From: Campylorhamphus procurvoides
Taxonomy: Eukaryota; Chordata; Aves; Passeriformes; Dendrocolaptidae
NCBI GenBank assembly: GCA_013396655.1
Contig: WBMV01000447.1
Coordinates: forward strand, 322,013-386,012
Length of the DNA stretch: 64,000 bases
Reading direction: 5' to 3'
Shown: positions 46,201 to 58,600 of the stretch, piece after piece
How positions within the stretch are numbered: position 1 is the first letter of the stretch
Layout: the number at the start of each line of letters is the position of its first letter
The notes under the pieces: generated by a model
The model's database searches: none
Seen by the model: the letters and a program-made list of their open reading frames with translations, nothing else
Told to the model about the DNA's origin: nothing
Position numbers and translations under genes: made by a program

Positions 46201-49200
46201 ACACTAGCACAGTGTTAGAGGGTTTATCTGTTGAAGGTATAACAAATCACCCCAGCCCTTAAGATGATCTTTTGATTCAAGTACAAAAATGACCAAAGAG
46301 ATTACCTAAGACACAGCAACTATGTAGAGTTTTCATTCTGTGAAATTTAGATGCCGTTCTTGATTAAGTTTTTCCCTGCTTCATGTACTGCTTTAAAGTA
46401 TAGAGTTTCTCTTATTAGGGGGATATGAGTCCTACTTCAATAACTTAGATATTTAGGCTCCCTCTATGATTCAGATGGAGCTGCACTTCCAGAAAGCAAT
46501 TAATTCTATTTATTTTAAACAGGTATTGTACAATGGGATTATTCACTTTCCCTTACTGTGGAGAGCATCTGTCTCAATGACAAACCTAAACTAGATCTAT
46601 AATGTTTGTCTGTTAAGGTTAGTAGAAGTGAGTCACATGCTTAATTCTAGTTTTCATAACTGTTTCCCCCTTCTTTTCAACATGAAGAGCACATTAGCAA
46701 GGCAGTTGTGTAATTATGTCTAGTTTTGCTGTAGGTGGCTACTTGTGCTATATATCTTGCCTGTAGTCACCGTTGTGTTCTCTGTTCACACAGAGGTCAT
46801 GTATACTTGCCAGTGTAAGTACAGAAGCAGAGTCTGTGTCAGGATCTCTCTGGTTATAGATTTACAGCTATAACAGAGAGCTGGTTGTCACAGGCTGTGC
46901 TCAGTGGAGCTCCCAGCTCTGTTGATGCGGGATAAAAATATCTTACCTGTCTCTATACCAGTCCCAAGTACAGTTAGTCAGAGAAATAAGTCTGTGTTAA
47001 CATGATAGGCTCTTCTCTAGCTGCCTTCTTCCTTAAGGTTGCCCTGATTTAAAGTCACATTTCAACAGGAAATAGTGAAATAGGTTTCTAGGTATACTTG
47101 CTTTTCACGTTGGTCTTTCTTTTAATATTGTCCAGTGTTTCAGTGATCATACCACAGCTATAGACTTTGATTTTAGTCCTACTATGTTTCCAGGTAGTTT
47201 GAACTTCAGCTTTTCATCCTGCAACATTGCAATATCTGCATTGTAAATACTTTATAGAAACACTTAAAGGTTGCTCATGAGGGAGGAATATATCAGAGTT
47301 CAGAGAGATATATTTGCAGTCCTTTAGTTTTAGAAAAGCTTGCTGAATTGTAGAAAATTTGATGTGTTAGTCTTCTTAAATAGAAAAGTAAATAATACTT
47401 GGGTTAAATCCTGCGGCCATATCCCTGCTGCTTCTTCCTTGGATGGGATTATGCTCTCCAGCTTTGTAGTTTTATAAATATCTGTAGTGAAACAAAATTG
47501 ATGAAATGGATAGAATGAAGTTTTGTTTTGTGTTTTTGTTTTGTTGTTTTTGTGGTCTTGCTTATTTTATCTGAGTCACAGTCCTGAATAACTGTCATAA
47601 ATTTTTATTGCTCTTTCTGTCCTTATTGCCATGTCATTTGAGCCATTTCATTGCTAACCTTTCTACGGAAGATAAAATTGGCTTCTGTTAAGAAGCAAAA
47701 TAGGTGCCAAACAAACATTCTGATGTGAAGGTTCGGGGTTTTTTTTTCCCAGCTATATGCTCAATTTTCAAGCTTTTAAGGGAATAACAGTATCATGTCA
47801 AATTCAAACTCTCAAATTATGTTACTGGAAGGGGGTTTTTGTCTCTCTGCTTGCTGCACGCATGCATAAATGCATGAGGTTTGTTGTGATTTGTTTTTTT
47901 TGTAGGCTGAAAAAGTGCTTTTGTGCCTGCTTTTGTACTGTAGAAATATATAATATTTCAGTTATGTATGCATCACTGAGTATGTGTCTTACAGTACCTT
48001 ACAGTACAGGGGATGTCGATGCCCCTGTTCACAGCTGTTGAGTAGGCATAGTGATCTCTGTCCTCCAGAAAGGTATTCCCTCTGAGTTTTGTTGAAGCTT
48101 TTCATTTGGGTTGGAATTGCATGTCAGGATTGGTTAGGCACAGGCTGGCAAGTGCTTGTGGTCCAGCTGAGTATGGAGCCACTAATCTCTGGACTGGTGT
48201 ACTGGCTCTTCTCCTGAGAAGACTTTCAACTTCAGTCAAGTGTAGCTCTTGATGCTGTGGCGAATAGTAAATTTTTTGTAATGCAATATCAATCCCCAGT
48301 GCCTTCAGTTATGTATTGCATTAACAGTTGCTTTTAGGAAGTGCTTACTGGGACAAACTTCCAAAAATTATTAGATCTCTAATGTTGCATGATTTTACAG
48401 AAGGGTGGAGACTTGCAATTGATATGTGCAGTTGACTTCCCTTCATAAAGCAGCAGTATTTGCACAATTGTTCTGAAAAGCATAGGACTTAACATAGCCA
48501 CAGTTGTTTTCATGTAAAATAGACTTATTATTATTCCCAAGACAATGGCATTAATTTTGGGTGCCTCCTGTTGCTAGCATTGTTATTTAAGAATTTTGTT
48601 CTTTATGGCAGGAACTCATCGTTTAAAAAAGGTAGAGTTAGGGCAGATCTTAAAGCTACAGAGCGTGGAAAATATCCTTTTTACCTCATCATAAAAGGAT
48701 AAGAAAGCTAATGGCCTTCCTTTATCATTGCTTGTGATTTGATTCTCAAATCTGAACTGTAGAGAACTGACCCCTTCTTAGTGCAGGACAGCTTTTAGTT
48801 TTGTTAGAAGTAGAGTAGGCAGACTGCTTCTTAAATAGAAAAAAGTTATTTAAAATCTAAATTCTCAGCTCTGGAATTTTAATTTTTCCAACAAAGTGGC
48901 AGGATTTGTAGAAGAGCAGAAGATGAGTGACGCGTTCTTTCTGTTTGGTTTAATTTTGTGCTAAGTTCAGTTTTCCTAGGGGAAGAACTGGGCTTATTTC
49001 ATAAATGGCTGTATAGCAGGAACTGAGTGGGGGGAGGTGATAAATGGGAAAGGTTTCAGTGTCAAAGCAGAATTAGACAATTAGAACAAACTTCTGTGTT
49101 CAACTTCTTGCAGAAGTATTAGACTGTGCAACACTGGCTTTCTGAATTTGCATTCATCTTAAATATTTGAGTTCTGTTGATTATGTTCTGTAAATGTACT

Positions 49201-52200
49201 AGTGCAGTGGTTAGTCAGTTGTGTTTATACCATGTTTTCAGCATTCTGGTAATTGGATAACAAATGTAGCCCAGGCATTTGTATCTTATAGATTTAGAAT
49301 TATTCTGATTTACATTTTGCCTTAGCTTTTAAAATGTATCCTTTTTCATTTTGTCAGTGGTGCTCAAATGCCAGAAACCCTGGAGTCTTAATGATAATAG
49401 TCTAGCCAAAAGGGAACTTGTCAGGATTTACAGGTCTGCCTAGGTGCAAGAACCTTATAATATTACATTTACTGCTGGAAAAGTATAAACAAATTGTTCT
49501 TCATTGCTAAAAACTCCTAGAAAATAACTTGAAAGAATAAATAGGGCTAGAGGATACTGTGCTCAGGTGGGATTTTCAAAATTACCAGTCTCAAAGTGAA
49601 CCTCACTGGGTTCGCTGTAATTTTAGTTGAGTTCTTGGTGTAATTCTAAAAACCTCATCTATAGTGATGATGCTGCTTGAAATTACAAGTCAAAATCGTG
49701 TTCTCATTTGCAAGAGATGATGGAAAACTGTCTAATTGGGAGTAATATGAAAAGACTGAATGGCAGTCTAGTGCATGCTGCCTCTTTCAAAAGAAATGAG
49801 AGGGCAGTAATGAAACTTGTGGATTTGAAACAGGAGGATGTTTGGGTTTCTTAGTTTTGTTCCCCCTCCACACATACACAAAACTTTTTACTGCTGTGAA
49901 TGTTAAAAACTTTACACATATTTGCAGGAAGAGAGGGCAAGCTCACAGGAGGAAAAGATTTAGTGTTGTTGAACACATAAATTAACCTGACCCCATAAGT
50001 CCTGAGGTACAACTGGTGAAGTGGGACAGCACTTGAGAAAGTCTTGTGTGCCTCTCCTACTTATCTTCTTCCCAGGCATCCTGCTGTTGGAGGCAGGGTT
50101 GTAGATTAGCTGAATGTTTGGGGTCTGATTCAGTACAGCCATTCTTATCTTCTACCTGGTCTCCAGAGGTCTTTTTCAATCTTTGCATTTCTGTGACTGA
50201 GTTTACTTCCTTAAGAAACAAAAGCTTGGAGGTTGATTCTAGTTCAGGATTCTTTATCTGTCTGAAGTATCTTCTGTGGGTTTTTTTGCACAGTTTTAGA
50301 TGAAAAATATAAAGATGTATTTGACCTAGTGTTTCTTTAAATGTGAAAGACATTTAAGGGGGGTGGGGGGAAGAAGGACTTGCGTTCTGTTCATGAGAAA
50401 GCCAGAAATTAAAATTTCAAGCTGAATATAAAAAGTATAAAATGGGGCACCTTTTGTTTTGAAGTAATGATATGTTGAGGTAGATCTGAGGTGTTTGTAG
50501 TAAGTTTTTTTTCTTTCCCTTGTCTTTTGAAATTGCTGGCTAATTATCTAGGTATTAGTGTCTGCCTGCCTTGATATAGATAAAAAAAAAAGTTGGAATC
50601 AACTAAATGTCCCCTGCTTCTATTTTTATAGTAATTGTGCATTTTCCACACTGTAGATGAAGAAACCATACTTCAAAGAACAATTTTTTAAATGTTGATC
50701 CTAAAACTGAACTCCTAACACCCCCAATGCAGGCATATGAGGAAAAACAGTGCGCTTTTAGGAAGTACTGATTGCAACACATCCGAATCCTCAGGAGCTC
50801 TGGCAGTATAAGCCTTTTTAATTTGAGGTGTCTTGGCATGAGTGAAGAACCTAACTCCTCACCCAGATTTTAAATTTAAATTTTGGCATAAGACCTTACC
50901 AGAGAGAAAGAGTTGATATCAAAGGCAGGAGTAGAGAGAGGGAGTGTGTCTGTTCAGGAATGTACCAGTGAAGGCATTGCTCCATCCACAGCTCTCCAGG
51001 ATAATCTTGTTGCAGAACCAGAAAAGGTGGAGAAAACCTCATCCAGTCCTGAATAGCTGGCTTTACATCAGCTTGTTGTGGGAGGTGCAGGTTTATTCCT
51101 CTTTTAAATCAGTCAGATCTGGAATTTTTCAAGTAATGGTCTGATTGTCAAAATTACAGATGATAGTTATTTGTTAGGGTATTTGGTGTTGTCCCCCCAC
51201 CCCAGAAGAGTGAAGTAAGTTTAATAATAAAAAATACAGTTTCTCAAATAGCTTTGTGATACCAAGCTATTAACTGGTCAGAAAGCTGTTGCACTGTGCT
51301 GTTTCAAAAAGCAGAAGCTGCTGCCCTGGAGAATGAATGAGTGCAAAGCAGAAAGATCTACTGTCTGTGCTTCTCCAGCCTACTTGAGCTAATACACTGA
51401 GGAAGTCTGGTTCAAAGGGCAGTACTCATGCATGTGACTGTATCTGCTTGTAAGGCAGTGATTTTTTTTTTAAATTTTTTTTCCCCCTTCAGTTTTGTAA
51501 TCTCAGAACAAGTAGCCTCTCTTTACCAGGGTGAGGCTCAAGGGTGGTCATTGCTGTAATGCAGAGGTGTTGCTGAACAAGCTGTCGCTCAGCTGAGTAA
51601 CAGCTTTGACAAGCTCCATCAGAGTAGTAGCCTAGAAACATAGCCCAGCATGACATTAAGGGCTTTTGTTTCACAGTCTTTAAAAGGGAGTCTAATATTA
51701 AAAAGGCTCCTTAGATGGAGATACACTAAGATATTTGAGATGTATATCTGGTTTTGAACTTTGAATTTGTCAGTGGCATGTGGAAAATGTACAGAATTTC
51801 TACTCTGTGCTGGGGATTTCATGCATTTTTCTGAAGTGGGATATGAATCAGAAGAGTTTAGGATTCCCAACGGAGATAATTGCTTATTTTCAGATATTAT
51901 GCAAATGTTTATATCTGTGATATCTTTATAGCTTAAGCTCATGGTATTTGAATTTTCATAAGTTGTGTAGATAAAGATTGAAAATTCTGTTAAATTTAAA
52001 ATTCAGTCGACACTAGTTTATAGCAGTCTTCCCGTAACTCAGTTTCCCAATAACAGGAGTCAACATATGGTTGATTAATAACAATTAAACAAAAGCTTTG
52101 CAAGCAGAAGTAAACAGTCAGATAACCATATTATATACTCTTACGGCGCAATATGCATTTTCTCCAACATTGATTCACGCTTCTGTATACAACCCTGGAA

Positions 52201-53161
52201 AAACAAAATGCCTCAGTGCTGTATCCGTGTTGCAGCTGACTGTCCTAAATCTAAAGTGCAAATTCAGTTGAACTTGGTTCTTTTCCTTGACTCCATTGTT
52301 TTTGGGGAGGAAAGAACAACACTTACTTTTACCTCTTAAATTTTATTTTATTTTACAGTGATGTTAAATTAATTTTGAGGAAGATGTATGCAGTGTTGTA
52401 GTAGCTGGGAAACGTAGAGCAGGATATTTTTAAGCACTTTTGTCTATATATTCTTGTTTGTAACAGTAATATATGTACATTCCTGTTTATATGGTCTTGG
52501 CTTTTTTAAGTGTCTGGATTAATTTTGCCAGCACATAGCCCCAAGCATTTGATTTTTATACTTTCTAAAGTTTGAAGGAAAATAGCATTTGAAATTTTAA
52601 ATGCTCATGTTGAAATTATTTCTAGGACACAAAAACTGAGAGCCAGTTGCACTGTAAAAATCATGGTGTCTTGAGTTTCTTTATGGGATACTGAACAGTT
52701 TCCTGCAAGGAATATTTGAGTTGATGCACATGTTCATTTCTAGTTGGCAAAGGACATGTTTTTCTAAGAAACTACTATTTCAGTTTGAATTAACTTATTT
52801 GGAAGATGTTATTTTCCTCAAAACTCATGTTGAATTGGAGAACTTCTCACGAAAGAGTTCAATCAAGTGGTGCTGTAACTAAAGCACTAACTTCAGTCAT
52901 CAGAAATTACTTTGTTTTAATTACACAGGCATCTGAGACAGAGGTGAGAAGAAAAACCAGTTTGCCTGAGTCATTTCCAAATGCTCTAAACTACCAGAAG
53001 ACTTAATTACTTTATGGGGGCCAGGCTTGTGGAGAGAGCATATATTTTTATCAGATAAACCTGGGAGAAACAAAGGTCTTGTAAGTCACAGATTGAAGTA
53101 TCCTGTGAACATAATGTTCCCTAAGAAGGAAAGTGCAGGGAAAAGACAGGAGGAAGGAGTA

Positions 53162-53178
53162 AGAGAGAGAGAGAGAGA
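53162..53178. repeat. (AG)n microsatellite
   Basis: About eight AG dinucleotides in a purine-rich context. Confidence 0.8.
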
Positions 53179-53363
53179 AGAGGAAGCCCTGGAGCAGGGA
53201 CAGTAGCTGAAGTAATATGACAATATGGGACAATTTTCCTGAGTAACTGGATCCTGCAGCGTAAACTAGGTAGCTTCACCTCCATCCTCAGTAACTGGAA
53301 ACCAGTATCATTATTAAAAATGAGCAATTGTTTTAACTTCAGGAAAGAAAACCAGTCTACTTT

Positions 53364-53369
53364 TTTATT
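53364..53369 (-). terminator. LPAR6: Candidate LPAR6 poly(A) signal
   Basis: AATAAA on the - strand, 276 bases past the LPAR6 stop. An ATTAAA variant lies much closer (53634-53639), only a few bases after the stop. Which is used cannot be told from sequence. Confidence 0.4.
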
Positions 53370-53644
53370 TGTGTTTGACTTGACAAACAGTCTTTGGACT
53401 TTGGTTGACCTAATCCAAATCCAAACCTTCATTTCTAACATACAATCTGTCAGAGCAGACCTTTGACATAAACTGTTAAAATACTTTTTCTGTGTGCTAT
53501 TACGCTTAACACTTTAACAGTCTTGTAATAAACTTCTCTGATATGGAGGAAGTATAACAAACACATATCAGAACATATGTCCGCAGCTGAAGAAATGTGC
53601 AGGTTTCTAATTCCAGTTTAGTCCCAGTAGTCCTTTAATATAGT

Positions 53645-54667
53645 TTATATTGTAGAGTCACTGTCAAATATTTTCATTTTTATGGTCTGAAGGCTGTGTT
53701 GAATGAAGTTTTCTGAAACTGGCCTTTCGGAGAGTCTGCTGTCCCGTGTTCTAGTGGACCGGTTCTTTTTTATTGAATTTTGAATTGTGTCTGATGTGAA
53801 GTAATAGACTATAGGGTCAAAACAGCAGTTTGAGACAGCGATGCACAGGGTGATGGGGTACATAGTCCTGACTGCAGTTACCACTGAGCAGTTAACCCAG
53901 GTCTGTGTTCTCATAAGGGAGTAAAGTATTAAGGTAATGTTATAAGGCACAAAGCAGAAGCAGAATATCACCAAATGAACAAAAATCATTTTCAGTACCT
54001 TTTTCTTGCTTAATTTATTCCGGCTTAATGTAAGCGGCTTATTCAAAGTCCGTAGCACCATAGTGGAGCATGTCACATTCAAGATGAGTGGAATAAAAAA
54101 CCCAACTGTTTCAATGAAGATAACAATCCGGGATAAGTAGGTTTTCCACGTGTCCTCTGAAAAGTTTTCAAAGCACGTCCTTTGTTGAGTATTGTTGCGT
54201 TGATTTGTAGACCGGAAAAAGGTTGCTGGTGTGCTGCCTGCTAACACAGTTACCCACACTGCAACACAGACAATTTTTGCATTCCTCTTGGTTCGGAGAG
54301 TCTTAGATCGGAAGGGGTGCACAATAGCTAAAAAGCGATCTACGCTTATGCAAGTCAGAAATAAAATGCTCCCGTACATATTTGTATAAAAGAGGGTGAC
54401 AGAAATCTTGCAAAGAATGTCTCCAAATGGCCAGTTTCTGGTGACAAAGTAGTAAATCCTGAAGGGCAATGTAAACACGAAAAGCAGATCTGATATGGCT
54501 AAGTTAAGCATGTAAGTTGTAGTCTCATTTCGCACTTTCAAGGTACAAGTGAAAATGTAGATTGCCACACAGTTTGCTATGAGGCCGAGAACAAACACCA
54601 TGCTAAAGATACACCCATACAAAGTATATTTAAAGGAGTCCTCAGTGGAACAGTTAGAGCTTACCAT
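53645..54667 (-). CDS. LPAR6: LPAR6 (P2Y5) lysophosphatidic acid receptor 6, complete
   Basis: Class A G protein-coupled receptor for lysophosphatidic acid at the plasma membrane; it couples to G12/13 and Rho signalling in the family. 340 residues (human 344) in one uninterrupted exon. Seen: N-terminal sequon NCS at residue 5, seven hydrophobic segments (about 16-40, 51-73, 87-109, 131-150, 181-205, 225-250, 265-290), the extracellular Cys pair C86 and C165, DRF at 110-112 in place of DRY, CFCFVPY at 236-242 in TM6, and DPIVY at 284-288 in place of NPxxY. Both substitutions are normal for this receptor group. The ATG at 54667 has A at -3 and G at +4. The frame stays open for 65 codons upstream but contains no ATG (its 5' limit is a GTG), so this start is chosen. 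It lies inside RB1 intron 17 on the opposite strand, a conserved vertebrate arrangement. Confidence 0.97.
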   Translation of the reverse strand: MVSSNCSTEDSFKYTLYGCIFSMVFVLGLIANCVAIYIFTCTLKVRNETTTYMLNLAISDLLFVFTLPFRIYYFVTRNWPFGDILCKISVTLFYTNMYGSILFLTCISVDRFLAIVHPFRSKTLRTKRNAKIVCVAVWVTVLAGSTPATFFRSTNQRNNTQQRTCFENFSEDTWKTYLSRIVIFIETVGFFIPLILNVTCSTMVLRTLNKPLTLSRNKLSKKKVLKMIFVHLVIFCFCFVPYNITLILYSLMRTQTWVNCSVVTAVRTMYPITLCIAVSNCCFDPIVYYFTSDTIQNSIKKNRSTRTRDSRLSERPVSENFIQHSLQTIKMKIFDSDSTI

Positions 54668-54899
54668 TATAAGGGTATGTTTAAAATTCCTGTGATTTGG
54701 AGGTTTCTCTGGTATTTTTATTGCGACTGTTTTGAAATCCCAGGAGAACTCGCAGATCAGATGTATTTGAATGCTGTGCTTTGGCAAGCTCGTTGTGCTG
54801 TGAAGCTTCAGGGAAGAAAGGCGAGCCCCGTGGCGGGGGAGTGCATCCCCAGCACAAATCACCAGCAGGTCACTCTTCTCTTCCGAGTGCTATTTGTAA

Positions 54900-55600
54900 T
54901 CACATAGCCCGTCTGTGAAAGTCAGAAAGCGCATCATTTGTGGCAGATGAGGTCACCTCAAAGTGAGTTGCTTAATTCCATCTCCTGCCTCGATTCACTG
55001 AAGCCATTGTAGGGCTTTCTGCCTTACTCTTGGCTGCAGATGGTGACAGCGAAGCCTTGTCCATCCGAATTCCCTGGGAGTGTGTGCTTCAGCAGATGCT
55101 GCGAAGTGCCAGCACTTACATTTCTCCCTCAGCCTTCTTTCTGTACAACGAGTTTTTCAGCTCGCAGGCTGGCCCCGTGGGGCGGGAGGCAGAAGCAGAA
55201 GGGAGCTGCTTGCCAGGGCAGAAACCAAATTCCAGAGCGTGTTTGTTCCTGCAGCCCACAGCCCTCAGCAGCTCTCGCCAGCCCAGCTCCTTCTGGAGAG
55301 GAGAGCAGAGCACTCGGGCAATTTGTAGCATGACATCACAGGAAGAAGAGGCTGGGCGCTGAGGAGCTTTCAGTTTGGCTTGTTTGCCTTCTCCTGATCT
55401 GATAATGTCTCTGCTGTACCTTGCGGACTGTGGCTTGCAGGCGTGCAAATGGTCACCAGCAGAGTGCTGCAGCTGCCTCTTAACTTTTTCCCTGCTCCCT
55501 GAAAGGTCCTTTGTCAGTGTTGCCAGGGCCCAAAAACCTTTTTCTTCAGTTTGCGGTGCCTGAATAACCCTCATGCTTTAGATTTCCTGTTTTTCTTTGG
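54900..55600 (-). promoter_or_regulatory. LPAR6: Candidate LPAR6 promoter / 5' exon region
   Basis: Immediately upstream of LPAR6, with clearly higher G+C than the surrounding intron. Contains a CRE-like plus ETS-like cluster (TGACATCACAGGAAG at 55331-55345). Several open frames on both strands here reflect composition, not genes. No TATA box or certain splice donor was identified, so this is inference from position and composition. Confidence 0.3.
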
Positions 55601-58600
55601 AGATAGTAGCAATTATGGTATTTTTTTATAGGGTTGAATTAACATTATGGCTTTTGTTAGATATCTTTGCTTGTAATAGAGAACACATTAATCACCAGGA
55701 ATCAGCTGAATAGTTCTATCTAAATTCCGTCAATACCAGTCTAAGAAGGGACAAAGTAATGTTAGGTAATTAAGTAATTTCACCAAATAATAACTGAGAC
55801 AGAGAGAGAGGCTTGCTCTTGGAGATTCCCAGCACTGAGATGGTTTGCAGTAGAAGGAAAAGTCTTTAACTTGTTCCATGTTAGAAAGCACACCCTAAGC
55901 TTTTTTTCTAAGCAGAAAGGTGGTTCTTTTTAAAAAAAAAATACACTTCAGGGTTTTTTTGAAACTTTGTGATGCAGAAAGCATTTTCTTCAATATGTAA
56001 GCACAGATTAATACACAAAATGCATACTGTACTGTGCAATTGTTTCTGGCAATTTAAAGGGTCCAGTTATCACATATGCACAAAATGCTCCCGTTAGTCA
56101 CCGATCAGTGAAATGGAAACATGTTGTAACTAATTGTATTGTTAAGTAAATATTAAAAAAAAGACAGCACATACTGCCTTTAGGGGCAGATATGAGATAA
56201 ATCTGAGTTTAGACGGCTCGTTTATTTAGCAACAGCTTGGATAGACTCACTTCTGGCATCAAACCCAGTCTGTTTCTAAGTCTTAGAGTAACAAATCTCT
56301 TCATATCTGGCTGGGTGGCATGGTTCTTTTGAACTAGATTTTAATCAGTTGTACCTAAGCAAGGCTCTGGGCAAAACCTTTCTAGTCTGCTGTGAAGGAG
56401 AGTAAATAATAGCGCTTCAACAGGATTTTGGCATGGTTTCTTAATGTACGCTATGTCAGACAAAATTCAGAAACATGCAAAAGTGGGTCTTCCTTGTTTT
56501 ATTTCAAGTTTTCTTTATAGTTTTCCGTTAAATATTTTCACCTTGATTTTGAGTTGAAAATCAAGAAGTTTAACTTCAGTAGACCATAACCGCAAGAAAC
56601 CTTGGCTATTTTTGAAATTCATGCTTAATCAGAAAGCATAATGCATCTTGCACTTCTAAGCCAGAAATGAAAATGTGAGCTTGGTAGAGTCTCTCATGTG
56701 TTCAATTTAACTTGTATCTTAGCATAAAGTTGCCTTACCTGACTTAGTTTACAAAAGCAGTCATCACACACTAAGTTTTTTTTTCAATTCCTGGCAACCT
56801 TGCATGTTAGAAGAGGGGGTTTCCTGCAAAAGTTCTGTATCAGGCCATGGGAGCTCTGGTCTCAAGTTTACTGCTCTGACGTTGTTTGCACAGGAAGACT
56901 GTGTGGGGCAGGCTGTTACTGGAATGAAAATGCCTGAAGTGCAGAAATTTCATGTCATAGGTCAAAGCCTCAAGCAATAGTCCATGTTTAGAAAGAGAAG
57001 CTAATGGAAATGAGTATGTCTCTCATCGATCAGTATTTGATTCGGCTTTTGGGCTAAGGTGTGGGCAGCGTGGGATGTCTGCCCAGGAGCACTGGCCATT
57101 TTACCACAGTAAATGTGCTTTAAAGCAGTTGTGAAGGGGCATCCTCAGCCTTTGCTTCATCCATCAGAGCCCCTGCCTTGCTGTGGCCTGTGTTCTTGCT
57201 CCTGTTGCATATGTGGACGCTAATGAGAGCTGTATTTTAGGGTATTGGTGTATGCTTGTTATCTTTGGGACTCTTATTACCCCTGTACCCTTTCAGTGCA
57301 GTACACTGCATGTACTTTACATTAATTCAAGTCCTAAGTGATACTCGTATATGTCCAAAAATAACATTCAGATGCAGGGTTTCTCCACCTGCAGGTGAAA
57401 ATTTGAAAACCCCAAACTGACAGATTTGTCATTCCCTTCATGTTTCAGCAAGGAGGGTTATGACTGAGCGTGCAGGCTGAGTCATTTTGGTATAAAAGTA
57501 TGAATGGCAAAGGCGAATTGTGTACCCATTTTCTTAATTCAGATGAGGCTGGTTGTTGTTGCCAAGCAGTGTTTAAGTTTGTGGGAGCTCCTCCAAGCTG
57601 AAGAGCCTGTGTTAGTGTTTTGGGAGCCGATGGGAGTCAGGAGTAGCCTCCCTTCTGGCTGGGCTCCAGCACAAACAGGGGCGAAACTTTCCTGTGTGCT
57701 CCCCCCTTGCTGGATCATGTTTTAAGGTGTTGGGCTTTGCGCTGACAGGTTTGGAAAAGAATTTAGTAGACCCCAGTGGTTTAAAAATTTTTAAAGGGGT
57801 TTATCAGTTATTATGAAGAAAGAATTGACATGATAAAGAACTTGCTCATGCTCCTTCACCACAGGCAATTTTCCTTTGGGATGGGGAGGGGAGTAGGCAG
57901 GAGGAAGCAGCTGCAGGGAGGGCCCTGTACCCTGAAGGGGGGTTTTCTCTGAAGGAAACAATGCTGTTGCTGCAGGGAAATGCATACATAAGTCTGTCTA
58001 CCTTTCTGCATCAGAGATGGGAATGAGTTAGGACCTGTCATTTGTTGCTAGATGAGCAAAGCCTGCATTTCCATCAACAGGCTTCCTGTATCTCTTGAAG
58101 AGGCACCAAAGGCAGAGTGAGCATGTGCTCCTTAAAGCCAAGAGCTGATGAGATTCTTGAAACCATCTCTCACTTCAGCAGTGAACAGTGTGCGTGCACT
58201 CTTTCAGCCAGTTACACTTAACTCTGCTTATATGTGCTGAGATACCTGAGTTTAGGTATCTAGGTCTGTTTATACTGTTAAGTGATCTTGGATTTGTGTG
58301 GCATACCTATTCCAGCACTGAACTGGGGATCAGAAGGAAAAGCACTTACAACCCTAGCAGTGTGCTAGTAGAGTGGCTGCAGGACACTGCTCCTTCCTTC
58401 TACCCCTAGGTGCCACAGAGTTGGGTGCTTGCTCTCATTTAGGGCATAGGGGCAGGACCCCTTAAATTCAGAAGTACAAGTTGAGGGGTAAAGAAATATT
58501 TCACTGAAATAAAACAAGTATTGGAAGGCTTGGAAAGTTGTGCTGATCAGTGTTATGTGTTCCTCTGGTGGTACCCTCACCTTCAGTACTGGTAGGAGCT

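Noticed and set aside
54668..54862. LPAR6 as a 405-residue protein
   Set aside because: The extra 65 codons begin at GTG, not ATG, and the family starts at the [11 protein letters not shown] N-terminus at 54667.
55030..55574. Cluster of frames up to 152 codons upstream of LPAR6
   Set aside because: Overlapping frames on both strands in a GC-richer patch, without splice sites or protein resemblance; better seen as promoter or 5'UTR composition.
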